A stretch of DNA of 19,125 nt from Planctomycetota bacterium (GTDB taxonomy: Bacteria > Planctomycetota > GCA-002687715), in the NCBI GenBank assembly GCA_013213915.1, contig JABSRK010000024.1, positions 1 through 19,125 of the forward strand, given 5' to 3'. The notes under the pieces were generated by a model. That model had not been told where the DNA came from and made no database searches. It saw only the letters and a program-made list of their open reading frames with translations. Made by a program: the position numbers and the translations under genes. Positions 1 through 7,931 of the stretch are shown in pieces. Numbering within the stretch: position 1 is the stretch's first letter; each line of letters begins with the position of its first letter.

Positions 1-2103
1 GGCTTCTTCCGAAGTCGGCCGCCGCCCGAAGGCGATGCGATAGTGCTCCCGCACGATGACCGCCGGGGCGGTGCCCGCCCGCAGCATCGCCTGAAGGCGG
101 CCACGGGGATTGGAGATGCGTGCGTTCAGCAGGTCTCCGTTGAAGAGATGCAGCTTGCGCGGGAGCGCGCCTGTCGGCGCTGGAGCGCCTTCGCAGGACA
201 CCTCCCGTGCGCAGCGCCCGAGGATATCGAGAGCATCGCTCCGGATGCTGGCGTCGGCGAGCTGGACCGCTCGCGTGCCGAGGGGCTCGTCTCCGTAGCG
301 TCCGGGGACCCCCGTGACGTCGGAGATGGCATCGGCCAGTACAGCAGGCTCGAGGGGCTTCTTGATCGCGTGGGAGTAGTAGCGGTCGTCGCTGGCGTTC
401 GACGGCGTCGCCTTGCTGCTACGAGCGTACGCCGCGCTCATTGCGATCGTCTTCAGCGTGTGCCGTAGATCGAAGCCGTGTGTCACAAAGTCATCGGCCA
501 GACGATCCAGCAGCGCCGGATGGGTCGCAGGATTGGTGGCGCGGAAGTCGTCGACCGGCTCGACCAGGCCGCGCCCCATCATGGTCTGCCAGAGACGGTT
601 GACGATTGCCTTGGCGAAGTAGGGGTTGTCCTCCGACGTGACCCATTCGGCGAGCGCGGCCCGTCCATCCTTGGTGTCTCTGGGGAGGAACCGCTCACCA
701 GGGACCTTCATCCGCGCAGGCTTGCCGGTTTGCGGGTGGATCGCCTTGCCCAGGGGACTGACGCGCACCGTGGTGCCGCGAGCGACCTTGGCGAAGATCG
801 CAGTCAAGCCATGGAAGTCATCCTGCGTCCATTTGTCCAGCGGGTGGTTGTGACAGTTGGCGCAGCGCATGCGACTTCCGAGCAAGGCCTCGGTCATGAA
901 CTCCGTCTGGAGCAGCGGATCTTCGGTGGTGTTGTAGAAGCCCGCCGGTCCGACCGTTTCGGTGTCGCCGGTTCCGGTCAGCAGCGCCTGCGCGATCTCG
1001 TCGTAACCGGTCCCTGCGCGTAGCCGATCGGCGATCCAGCCATGGTAGGTGCGGACGGCCTTCGGGGTGATAGGGGTCTTGTCCTTGTCTTTCTGGCTGC
1101 GCAGACGAAGCAGTCGTCCCAGGTGCATGGCCCACGACTCGATGAAGGCGTCGGATGCGAGCAGCCGGTCGACGAGTTGTTCCCGTTTCTCAGCGGATGC
1201 GTGTGCGACGTAGGAGTCCACTTCTTCCGGGGATGGGAGCCGCCCGGTGAGGTCCAGAGTTGCCCGGCGATGGAATGTCGCGTCATCGGCCATGGCCGAC
1301 GGCTGGACGCGCAAGCTCCCGAGCGTATGCAGGATCTCGTCATCGATGAAGGAGTGTCGCGGTTCCTTGGAGAGATCGACCGGGTCGTCTCCGAGCGGGA
1401 CGAACAGCTCGATGGGAGTGACCTGGTTGAGGTAGCGAGCGACGACGATGTGGCGGCCACGGCGTTTGACAGTGGCATGGGCAGCGTGCTCGTCGATGGC
1501 GACGGCCGATGCATCCTCGGCCTCGAAGACCGTCCAGCGGGTCACGTCCCGTTCGCTGCCGTCCGTATAGCGCGCGGTGGCCTTCAACGAGACGGAGGAC
1601 CCGACCGCCTTGAATGCCTGCGTGCGCGGCGTGATCGCCACCGACTTCAGCTTGCGTTGACTCTCGAATGGCGCGCCCTGCTCGATCCACGCCACGAGGA
1701 GAGCTGCCCCTTCGTCGTCCTCGGCCAGCACCTGCTTGCCCCCGTGGGATACGAGGCCGGTGGGCTTCATGAACAGGAGGCTCTCGTCCGGGCGGGCGAG
1801 ATTGACTCGTCGTCCACCGAACTCGTGGACGATGGTCTCGTAGTCCTGGCGAGGATTGCCCCCGAGCAGCGACAGGTGGAAGCCGCCGCGGCCGATCGCC
1901 GCGCCGTGACATCCCCCGGCGTTGCAGCCGACCTTGGTGAACACGGGGACCAGGTCGTTCTCGAAGTCGATGACCGCGGTCGCCCGGCCGTCGGCGGATA
2001 AATGCGACCGCGTCGCCGCGGCGGTGTGGGGGCCGTCGTGGGTGGCCCCCACGAGGGCTGCGAGGGCCAGCCCTGTGCCGAGGAGTGCTGTGATCGGCTT
2101 CAT
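1..2103 (-). CDS. Exported haem-motif protein with DUF1549 and DUF1553 (PSD1) domains, 3' end cut off by the window
   Basis: I translated this frame by hand from ATG at 2103 to base 1 and found 701 codons with no stop. The C-terminus lies outside the window. Residues 1-21 look like a signal peptide. A planctomycete-type cytochrome motif C-N-A-G-G-C-H is at 60-66. An Ig-like (Big_2-like) region follows at about 152-236, then DUF1549 at about 250-440, including R-R-A-T-L-D-L-T-G-R-L-P at 279-290 and a C-A-N-C-H haem motif at 414-418. DUF1553 runs from about 475 to the edge. Such proteins are abundant in Planctomycetota and their function is unproven; covalent haem binding in the cell envelope is inferred from the CxxCH and Cx4CH motifs. 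The gene starts 22 bases after the thioredoxin-fold/YHS gene, so the two are probably cotranscribed. The usual PSD1 partner, a DUF1501 protein, would lie downstream, outside the window. Confidence 0.9.
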   Translation of the reverse strand, partial: MKPITALLGTGLALAALVGATHDGPHTAAATRSHLSADGRATAVIDFENDLVPVFTKVGCNAGGCHGAAIGRGGFHLSLLGGNPRQDYETIVHEFGGRRVNLARPDESLLFMKPTGLVSHGGKQVLAEDDEGAALLVAWIEQGAPFESQRKLKSVAITPRTQAFKAVGSSVSLKATARYTDGSERDVTRWTVFEAEDASAVAIDEHAAHATVKRRGRHIVVARYLNQVTPIELFVPLGDDPVDLSKEPRHSFIDDEILHTLGSLRVQPSAMADDATFHRRATLDLTGRLPSPEEVDSYVAHASAEKREQLVDRLLASDAFIESWAMHLGRLLRLRSQKDKDKTPITPKAVRTYHGWIADRLRAGTGYDEIAQALLTGTGDTETVGPAGFYNTTEDPLLQTEFMTEALLGSRMRCANCHNHPLDKWTQDDFHGLTAIFAKVARGTTVRVSPLGKAIHPQTGKPARMKVPGERFLPRDTKDGRAALAEWVTSEDNPYFAKAIVNRLWQTMMGRGLVEPVDDFRATNPATHPALLDRLADDFVTHGFDLRHTLKTIAMSAAYARSSKATPSNASDDRYYSHAIKKPLEPAVLADAISDVTGVPGRYGDEPLGTRAVQLADASIRSDALDILGRCAREVSCEGAPAPTGALPRKLHLFNGDLLNARISNPRGRLQAMLRAGTAPAVIVREHYRIAFGRRPTSEEA

Positions 2104-2125
2104 GGGGTCACGTCCCCTCGCAGAT

Positions 2126-3769
2126 CTATCGGCGGCGGAGCCCGGCCAAGTACTTGTCCGGGGCCGCTTCGAACTTGGCCTTGCAGTTGTTGCAGCAGAA
2201 CGCGACGGTGCGGCCACGGTACTGGGTGGTGGGTGAGCCGGCGCTGACGGCCTTGTTGGCCACCGGGCACTTGCTGTTGATCGGAGCGCTCGCCGGCTTG
2301 GCCTTCGGCCTCTGTGACGCGCTCTTCCACGACTCACCGTACTTCTCGCGGTACAGCTTCGCAGCCTCTTCGCGGGTGATCTCGCCGGCCGCGACCTTCT
2401 GGCCGATTTCTTTGCGGAAGGCACGCTGCTCGGGCGTGAGTGGTCCGCGCGCCTCTTTTCTGCGGGCGACGGCGGTGACCTGGTCACCCGGACGGTCGCC
2501 GATGAGCTTGCGCAGGGCGGCGTGGTCGATGCCCATGGCGCCGGCGATCGCGCCGAGGATGTGGGGTTGTGAGTAGAAGGCGTCGCTCGCGTAGGGCAGG
2601 TTGTGCACGACCTTGCCGTCCTTGGCGACGATGACCGTCGCGGTGAGGGTGCGGTCGAGGCCGTACGCCGGTGGGCCGTCCGATCCGTCCTTCGACAGTC
2701 CCGCTATCACGGTGGTGGGGAGCCGACGCTTTATCGCTTCGAAATTCTTCTGGACGTCGTTCGGGTCGTCGTTGACGACGATGAAAGACATCTCCCAGTC
2801 CCGCTTCGAGTTGCGTTCGATTGCCTCGAGTTGCCGCGCGAGTTCTGTGAGGAAGCGTCCAAACGTGCGCGCTTCCTTGGCGAAGATCAGCAAGTGGAGC
2901 TTCTCTCCCGCAAGCGTGACAGCGTCGAAGTCCTGGCCCTGACGCGCCCCGGAGAGCCCGACGGCCTTGAACGGAGGCAGCTTCTCGCCGGGTTGCGGGC
3001 CGGAGAAGATCGGCTTGCCGAGGGCCTTGTTCCACGCGGCAGGGTCCTCGATCTTCAGCGTGGCCTGGCCATAGCCCCCGGCGTAGGCACCGCCGCGGCC
3101 ACGGGCGCCGCCCGCCGCGCCACCCCGCTTCCGCGCGTAACCAGCGATGACAGTGTCCTTCCGCATGAAGCCGCCCTCTTCGGCCTGAAGCCAGCGGGGC
3201 GTGATCGTGCGGTTGTACCCGTACTCCTGCTCAGGAGTGTGCTTGCGCCAGTCCCAGCCTGTGTACAGCGCCAGCATGATCGACGAGACGTCGTAGTCGT
3301 AGACCTCGCCCCGCTTATTCGCCGCGACGAGGCGCTTGAAGACCTTGTCACGATTCTCCTGGGCGACCTCGTTGTCCTTGAGCGTGCCCGGCGGCAGCGT
3401 CTTGTTGACACCGAACGTGCCGCCGTTCGGGCGCCTGGCCAGCGGCTTGGCGACGAACTTCATGTCGAGGAGCGGCATGAGCTTGTCGACCTGTGCGGAT
3501 GTCAGCTCACCGTCCTTGGCCGCGTTGTCGAGCAACGCCCGCACGGCGACCTTGTCGGACGAGATGCGCTTCCACCGTTCGTAGGCTTGCTTCTCCGTGA
3601 GCTTGCCGGCTTCGAGGAGCCCCGAGATGCGATCGAACCGGAGCCCCTCGCACATGCCGACCTCGCTACCGATGCGATCGTCGGGGTCGAGCTTCTGAGC
3701 GGACACGGTGGGAACGGCGGCGGCCAGGACCAGTGCGGCCAGCAGCGGGGTGATGGGCGTTTCCCTCAT
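2126..3769 (-). CDS. Exported protein with a cysteine-less thioredoxin-like domain and a C-terminal YHS/TRASH-type metal-binding domain
   Basis: This is a 547-residue protein. ATG at 3769 is preceded by GAGGAAA five bases away. Residues 1-24 form a signal peptide ending V-S-A-Q. A helical region follows, then a Gly/Arg-rich stretch at about 214-234. A thioredoxin/AhpC-like fold is predicted at about 258-412 from the pattern L-H-L-L-I-F-A, F-I-V-V-N-D-D and V-I-V-A-K-D-G-K-V-V. It has no CxxC, and the usual cis-proline before the last strands appears to be threonine, so redox chemistry is unlikely. A charged helical region spans 440-490. The C-terminus (498-545) is YHS-like: C501-P at its start, then C525-C526-x2-C529, suited to binding a soft or transition metal. 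The full architecture is unfamiliar to me. It is probably an envelope metal sensor, carrier or scaffold working with the downstream haem protein; that role is inference. Confidence 0.85.
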   Translation of the reverse strand: MRETPITPLLAALVLAAAVPTVSAQKLDPDDRIGSEVGMCEGLRFDRISGLLEAGKLTEKQAYERWKRISSDKVAVRALLDNAAKDGELTSAQVDKLMPLLDMKFVAKPLARRPNGGTFGVNKTLPPGTLKDNEVAQENRDKVFKRLVAANKRGEVYDYDVSSIMLALYTGWDWRKHTPEQEYGYNRTITPRWLQAEEGGFMRKDTVIAGYARKRGGAAGGARGRGGAYAGGYGQATLKIEDPAAWNKALGKPIFSGPQPGEKLPPFKAVGLSGARQGQDFDAVTLAGEKLHLLIFAKEARTFGRFLTELARQLEAIERNSKRDWEMSFIVVNDDPNDVQKNFEAIKRRLPTTVIAGLSKDGSDGPPAYGLDRTLTATVIVAKDGKVVHNLPYASDAFYSQPHILGAIAGAMGIDHAALRKLIGDRPGDQVTAVARRKEARGPLTPEQRAFRKEIGQKVAAGEITREEAAKLYREKYGESWKSASQRPKAKPASAPINSKCPVANKAVSAGSPTTQYRGRTVAFCCNNCKAKFEAAPDKYLAGLRRR

Positions 3770-4081
3770 AACGGTTTCCTCATTTCAGGATGCCGGGTAC
3801 TCGGTTGTTGTCAGCGACTGGGCGGCAGACAATGGGGCGTAGAAGCCGCCTGAGTAACGGATCCGTTCGACAATTCTGTCATTCCGCTGCAGGCTAGTCC
3901 AGGAACGCTCCATTGCGAGGCCCGAATCAACGATCTGGACTGAGGCCACCGCCAGCCTGGGCCTGATAGCCCTCCAGCTAAGCCGGAGTCAGGATGGTCG
4001 CCAGCTCTGCGTTCTGCTCCGCCAAGAAGCTCCGGTTCATCGGGTCGAGTTCCTGACGAGGGCCCCCTTCCCATGGGGTCA
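3770..4081. other. Intergenic region between the radical SAM operon and the YHS/PSD1 pair
   Basis: These 312 bases separate two minus-strand groups. No convincing gene is present; frames that cross it show no domain and look like noise. It must hold the end of the radical SAM transcript and probably the promoter of the YHS/PSD1 pair. The clear structures are a 12-base perfect palindrome at 3856-3867 and a GGCGGC/GCCGCC inverted repeat at 3821-3826 and 3845-3850. I could not assign a consensus promoter or a U-tract terminator. Confidence 0.6.
3856..3867. promoter_or_regulatory. 12-base perfect palindrome, possible operator
   Basis: AACGGATCCGTT reads the same on both strands. It sits about 90 bases upstream of the start of the exported YHS protein (3769), where an operator would be expected. 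No second copy was noticed, so the regulatory role is inference. Confidence 0.3.
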
Positions 4082-5659
4082 TCAGATCCGTTTGTGTTCC
4101 GGACACTCCTGGCAGCAACGTCGCGGACGGTCGGTCTGCAATTCGGTGCGGAGTCGCTTGTACGGAGCTCCGTTCCAGATCTCCTCGAAGGTCTGCGTCG
4201 ACAGGTCGCCCATGATCGTTGCATCGCTCCAGAGGCAGCAGGGGATCACCTTCTGGTCCGGCCGGACGACAACCATCGTCCAGGGGTACTTGCAACCGGA
4301 CGCGACCGGTTCGCCATTCGCGCGCACGGGCCACTCCCCCTTGGCCGCGTCCCCCGCGTCGATCATGGTCGCACCGCCCGCGACACCGACGCGCTTGGGA
4401 CGCAACGGCTCCGAGAGGCTCTCCTGTCCCGGGATCGGCGCGAGCCGCGTGTACGGCGCGGGAGTCGCCAGACGTTCGCCCGACGGCGGGGTGTCCGCGC
4501 GTGGCCCGACAGGCTCGTCCGGCAGGTCCAGATCGAACGCGTCCGGCAGTTGCAGGGTCACACCCAGGTCGTCTGCGACGGCGCGCGCCGAGGCGAAGAC
4601 CTCGTTCGCCCGCTCGCGGTCGTGCTGCAACGCCTCCTCTTCCATCTCGAGCCCATCCTGCGGCAACAGCAGCGAGGTGTGCATCACCGCCGCCCCGTAC
4701 CGGTGCGCCAGGCGCACCACGTCTGGAAGCTCATCCACGTTCCGCCGCATGAGGACCATGTTGAACGAGATCGTGGGCGCGGCTGATCCCCGTTTCTCCT
4801 TGACCCTGGCGAGGGTGTCCAGGCCCTCGATGAAACGCTCGAACCGCGCGCCGCGCCGGATGTACTCGTAGGTCTCAGCGCGCGCCCCGTCGATCGAGAA
4901 CGTCACGAAGTCCACGCCCGCATCGACCAGACCCTCGGCCAGCGCTTCGGTGATGAGGGTGGCGTTGCTCGTCATCTCGATCCACGGCACGCCAAATTCC
5001 CGCGCGACGGCGACCATCTCTCCCAGCTCGGGATGCAGCATGGGCTCGTAGGTCTGGGACAAGGCGAGCTGGCGCGTCCGCGACAACAGGGTCGGCCCCA
5101 GGGCCCGGAACTGCTCGACCGTCAACTCGCGCCGTGGCTGGTTGAAGACGTCGGGGAGCGACAACACGCACATGCGGCACTTCAGATTGCACTTGTTGAC
5201 GAGGTCGAGACGCACTGTGAGCGAACGCCCGTCCCCCACTCCCAGGTCTGCTTCCTCCTCGACGGTCGAATCCAGGATGTCCAGGTCCCAGAGCAGCAGG
5301 CCTACGGGCGCAGCGTCCGGCATGCCCAGCGACGTCCCAGGAACCGTGTGATCGACCGTGAACTCGAAGACGGTGGCGCCGCACGCATCGATGCACAGCC
5401 ACGTCTCCCCACTGTCGACGGTCACCCGTTCGCGAACGCCTCCATCACCATCACGGACGACCAGGTCCACCGACATCCCGGGTAGCGGCGCCCCGACGGA
5501 GACGAACAGGGTGTGCGTCCCTTCCGGCACCTCGACGTGCCCCTGCGGGCCCATGGGCACGCCGGGGCGACCCGCGACGTCAGCCAACTCGCGAAAGCCG
5601 CGCCGCAACATCGTGAGGTATCGAAAGACCTCATCACGGTGAATGTCGGCGATCGGCAC
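4082..5659 (-). CDS. Radical SAM protein with SPASM domain and an unusual N-terminal extension
   Basis: This is a 525-residue cytoplasmic protein starting at GTG 5659, with GAGAGAG a few bases upstream. Residues 1-145 are an extension, largely beta-rich (V-E-V-P-E-G-T-H-T-L-F-V-S-V), that I cannot assign to a family. The radical SAM core starts at about 147 and holds the cluster motif C157-N-L-K-C161-R-M-C164. The motif E-M-T-S-N-A-T at 228-234 and the strand F-V-T-F-S-I-D-G at 251-258 fit the barrel. A Pro-rich insert of about 80 residues (375-455) precedes a SPASM-like region with C456, C474-C475 and C515-C516-x2-C519, able to hold auxiliary Fe-S clusters. SPASM enzymes modify peptides, proteins or small molecules; no peptide substrate gene is visible nearby, so the substrate is unknown. 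It starts 11 bases after fxsA. Confidence 0.9.
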   Translation of the reverse strand: MPIADIHRDEVFRYLTMLRRGFRELADVAGRPGVPMGPQGHVEVPEGTHTLFVSVGAPLPGMSVDLVVRDGDGGVRERVTVDSGETWLCIDACGATVFEFTVDHTVPGTSLGMPDAAPVGLLLWDLDILDSTVEEEADLGVGDGRSLTVRLDLVNKCNLKCRMCVLSLPDVFNQPRRELTVEQFRALGPTLLSRTRQLALSQTYEPMLHPELGEMVAVAREFGVPWIEMTSNATLITEALAEGLVDAGVDFVTFSIDGARAETYEYIRRGARFERFIEGLDTLARVKEKRGSAAPTISFNMVLMRRNVDELPDVVRLAHRYGAAVMHTSLLLPQDGLEMEEEALQHDRERANEVFASARAVADDLGVTLQLPDAFDLDLPDEPVGPRADTPPSGERLATPAPYTRLAPIPGQESLSEPLRPKRVGVAGGATMIDAGDAAKGEWPVRANGEPVASGCKYPWTMVVVRPDQKVIPCCLWSDATIMGDLSTQTFEEIWNGAPYKRLRTELQTDRPRRCCQECPEHKRI

Positions 5660-5670
5660 GCGGTGCTCTC

Positions 5671-6183
5671 TCAGTCAACGACCTCGAAATCCGCATCCTC
5701 GACCTGGTCCCTGCCGTACCCGCGCGTGCCCGGATGCGGAGCGCTCCCTCCCTGGCCGAACGCACGCTGAAGATCCTCGGGACGAAAACCCTGCCCCGCC
5801 ATCCGTTGTTCCAGCTGCTTCTTGAGCGTCGAGAGCACGAGCTTCTTGAGGACGCTCGAGAGCAAACTCCGCGTCGGCGGAAACAGGACGAGCAACCCTA
5901 CGAAGTCCGTGATGAAGCCGGGGAACACGATGAGAGCGCCGGCTACGAAGGGTCCGATAGCTTGGATCATGACCTTCGTCGGATCGCCGCCAGCGCTCGC
6001 CAGCCTGGCGCCGAGCGCGGCCGGCTCCAGGCTCGTGCGCGCCCGCGCGAGAATCATCGCGCCAACGAACGTCGTCCCGACAGCGATCCAGATGGCGAGG
6101 CCGAGACTCTCCATGGCCTCACCGACGAGGAAGACGACCCAGCACTCCAAGGCCAGCAATGCGATCGGGATCAGCAACGGCAT
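5671..6183 (-). CDS. fxsA: FxsA family membrane protein
   Basis: This is a 170-residue protein. It has hydrophobic segments at about 3-20 and 28-46 and a hydrophobic region at 73-102 containing G-A-L-I-V-F-P-G-F-I-T-D-F-V-G-L-L-V-L, the hallmark of FxsA. The tail is hydrophilic and acidic (ending D-A-D-F-E-V-V-D), as is usual. The E. coli homologue was found as a suppressor of phage T7 F exclusion, but the general cellular role is not settled. It lies between the SGNH hydrolase (37 bases upstream) and the radical SAM gene (11 bases downstream), all on one strand, so the three probably share a transcript. The ATG at 6183 has only a weak GAGA-type ribosome site. Confidence 0.9.
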   Translation of the reverse strand: MPLLIPIALLALECWVVFLVGEAMESLGLAIWIAVGTTFVGAMILARARTSLEPAALGARLASAGGDPTKVMIQAIGPFVAGALIVFPGFITDFVGLLVLFPPTRSLLSSVLKKLVLSTLKKQLEQRMAGQGFRPEDLQRAFGQGGSAPHPGTRGYGRDQVEDADFEVVD

Positions 6184-6220
6184 GTGGATCTCGCAGAGTG
6201 AAAGGGCCTCGCGTCAGCGC

Positions 6221-7285
6221 TCATCGGAGCAACCGCCTCAGGATCGGCTCCATGACGCCTGCCTGACGCATGAACCCGAGATCGGTCGGATGGGACCCAT
6301 CGACCGTGCCCTCCCCATCGTCGCCGAGCAGGGCATTTCCGTCCACGTAGGTCAAGCCTCGGACACCCTGGTTCACGAGCGCATCGTACGCCACCTTCAA
6401 GGCGGCGCGGTTCTCCTTGTTCCGTCGCGCTCGCCCGGGATTTGCGTGCGCGTCCTGGTACGTGCGGTCCTCCACAAACAGGATCGGCGTCCGCGGACGC
6501 GCCTTGCGGAGCTGCTTCGCGAGCGGCACGGTTCGCTCGCTGACGGACCGCGCGTCCATGTTCGGCAGGCAGTCGATGACATAGACAGCGGGATCGAGCT
6601 CGCACATCAGCTCCACGACCTCGGGGTCCATTCGTCCGTTGCCCGAGAAACCGAGGTTGATGACCGGGCGGTCGAGCCGACGACCGAGGATGGCCACGTG
6701 ACACATCCCCGGGCGCGAAGCACATCCTCCCTGCGTGATGGACGTCCCGTAGAACACGATCGGCTTCCTCCTGGCCACTGGCCTCGCCGGCGCGGACTTG
6801 ACCACGTGCCCCTTCGGAACTCCGATCTCGACCTTGCTGACGCCGTTGTAGAGGGGCAGGTAGAGCATCCACGTCCGGCGCGCCGTCCTCAGGCCGGAGA
6901 GGAGCCGCGCGTTCATGAGTTGCTTGCCGGGACGCGGCGCCGCGACCCAGCGCCAGCCCCCATCGGTCTTCAGATAGAGGTCGACACCGCTGACGCCCGT
7001 TGCCGGCATGTGCGCCATGGCAAGGCGGCTCGACGTGAGCGCCCAGCGCGCGTGCAGCTCGGGCGCGTCGGTAACGAACCGCACACAGAGCCCCGCCGAG
7101 TGGCGGCTGAGTTTCCAGACGGGGTCCCGCACCTTGCCCTCCGCACGCGCGGGGAGCCGGTCGTAGTACGCCTTGGTGTCGGCCCAGCCCTTCCCCTCGA
7201 CCCCGAGGGCCTCGACGTCCGTCCACACGACCTGTTGCGCATCGACGGCACACGCGAGGACGGTTATCAGCAGCAGCGTGCGCAT
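6221..7285 (-). CDS. Exported SGNH/GDSL hydrolase with N-terminal GxDLY domain
   Basis: The start at 7285 is chosen because AAGGAGG (7293-7299 on the complement) lies 7 bases upstream and the protein then begins with a signal peptide (M-R-T-L-L-L-I-T-V-L-A-C-A-V-D-A-Q). An upstream in-frame ATG at 7480 would add 65 residues with no signal-like sequence. The 354-residue product has a beta domain with G-V-D-L-Y at 100-104, matching the GxDLY domain that precedes SGNH hydrolases of the Lipase_GDSL_3 type. The catalytic blocks are G180-T-S182-I-T-Q-G-G (nucleophile S182), N-L-G-F-S-G-N-G (210-217), a block III around D-C-L-P-N242, and D329-G-S-H332-P. It probably removes acyl groups from polysaccharides outside the cytoplasm; the substrate is not determinable here. 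Confidence 0.93.
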   Translation of the reverse strand: MRTLLLITVLACAVDAQQVVWTDVEALGVEGKGWADTKAYYDRLPARAEGKVRDPVWKLSRHSAGLCVRFVTDAPELHARWALTSSRLAMAHMPATGVSGVDLYLKTDGGWRWVAAPRPGKQLMNARLLSGLRTARRTWMLYLPLYNGVSKVEIGVPKGHVVKSAPARPVARRKPIVFYGTSITQGGCASRPGMCHVAILGRRLDRPVINLGFSGNGRMDPEVVELMCELDPAVYVIDCLPNMDARSVSERTVPLAKQLRKARPRTPILFVEDRTYQDAHANPGRARRNKENRAALKVAYDALVNQGVRGLTYVDGNALLGDDGEGTVDGSHPTDLGFMRQAGVMEPILRRLLR

Positions 7286-7292
7286 CACGTGG

Positions 7293-7299
7293 CCTCCTT
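7293..7299 (-). promoter_or_regulatory. Strong ribosome binding site of the SGNH hydrolase gene
   Basis: The minus strand reads AAGGAGG, a near-complete anti-16S match, 7 bases before ATG 7285. It decides the start of the gene in favour of the signal-peptide form over the longer frame. Confidence 0.8.
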
Positions 7300-7315
7300 C
7301 ATGGGCATGGGCCGG

Positions 7316-7359
7316 ATGATAACGACGGGCGGGTCTCCGGGCGAATGAGCCGCTATGAT
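7316..7359. promoter_or_regulatory. Candidate divergent promoter region with two -10-like hexamers
   Basis: In the 103-base gap between divergent genes, the minus strand has TATCAT (7321 down to 7316) and the plus strand has TATGAT (7354-7359). Each is a 5-of-6 match to TATAAT and would give leaders of roughly 25 bases to starts 7285 and 7389. I found no good -35 box for either, so this is a positional inference. Confidence 0.35.
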
Positions 7360-7388
7360 CCCCTGGTCCCCACAGGAGTAGCAACGAC

Positions 7389-7835
7389 ATGACCCGACAC
7401 TTCTGGCTCCTCGCACCCCTCGCCGCCTTCTCTCTCCTGCTCGTCGGCTGCGACAACCACACGGCGCCGCCAGAGGACACCCATCAGCACTCCGCTCACC
7501 TACACGGCCCCAACGGTGGCGTTCTCGCGAAACTCACGGACGGCGTCTGGGTCGAATTCCATGTCGTTCACGACGACAAGACACTGCTCGTGTGGACCTA
7601 CACAGGGGCCCACGAAGGCGAACTGAAAGCGAGTGAGATGTCTCAGCAACCGGTGCTCTCCTTCAACTTCGGAGGCTCGGAGGTGAACATCGAGGGCAAG
7701 AACTACCCTGACGGTGGCGACAACGTGTTCACCTTCGTCCACGACGCTCTTGCCGAGGACATCCCGGGCGCCAAGTTCTCGATGCAAATCGGCACGCAAA
7801 CCGTCACGGTGCCGGTGCCTGCCCATCATCACTGA
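7389..7835 (+). CDS. Small histidine-rich lipoprotein, probable metal binding
   Basis: This is a 148-residue protein. A signal sequence ends in the lipobox L18-V-G-C21, so C21 is the likely lipidated residue. The mature N-terminus is His-rich (H24, H32, H34, H37, H39), followed by G-P-N-G-G (40-44), and the C-terminus ends in three histidines. The order H-x-H-G-P-N-G-G followed by a V-E-F-H-V-V-H-D-D-K-T segment resembles small planctomycete lipoproteins with a G-P-H/N-G-G motif that I recall near metal efflux genes; this is memory, not a search. No efflux gene is seen here. It faces the SGNH gene divergently. GGAG lies 10 bases before the ATG. The probable role is envelope binding of a divalent metal. 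Confidence 0.75.
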   Translation: MTRHFWLLAPLAAFSLLLVGCDNHTAPPEDTHQHSAHLHGPNGGVLAKLTDGVWVEFHVVHDDKTLLVWTYTGAHEGELKASEMSQQPVLSFNFGGSEVNIEGKNYPDGGDNVFTFVHDALAEDIPGAKFSMQIGTQTVTVPVPAHHH

Positions 7836-7931
7836 GGGTCTCTGATGGTGCGCGGGGCGGGCCTGCAGGGGCCACGCCGAGAGGACCACGGTCAGAACCA
7901 GTGCGGCGGGTTTTCAGAGAATCCACCTCCT

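Noticed and set aside
1042..2001. 319-residue plus-strand open frame
   Set aside because: It lies opposite the DUF1549/DUF1553 gene, whose minus-strand frame is open for 701 codons with clear motifs. The plus frame has no domain and is a GC-rich shadow.
2603..3853. 416-residue plus-strand open frame
   Set aside because: It is antisense to the YHS fusion gene, Arg/Val/Leu-rich with no recognisable family, as expected from the complement of a high-GC gene.
5822..7348. 508-residue plus-strand open frame
   Set aside because: It spans the complement of fxsA and the SGNH gene, both with full family motifs and good starts. The sequence is His/Arg-rich nonsense in character.
7285..7480. 65-residue N-terminal extension of the SGNH hydrolase
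   Set aside because: It would remove the signal peptide from the N-terminus and overlap the divergent lipoprotein gene. The strong ribosome site points to 7285.
7500..7889. Minus-strand frame starting with a signal-like stretch (V-V-L-S-A-W-P-L-Q-A)
   Set aside because: A stop codon lies just before the signal-like region, the GGAGGTG upstream has no start in the right frame, and the rest runs antisense through the lipoprotein gene without any family resemblance.
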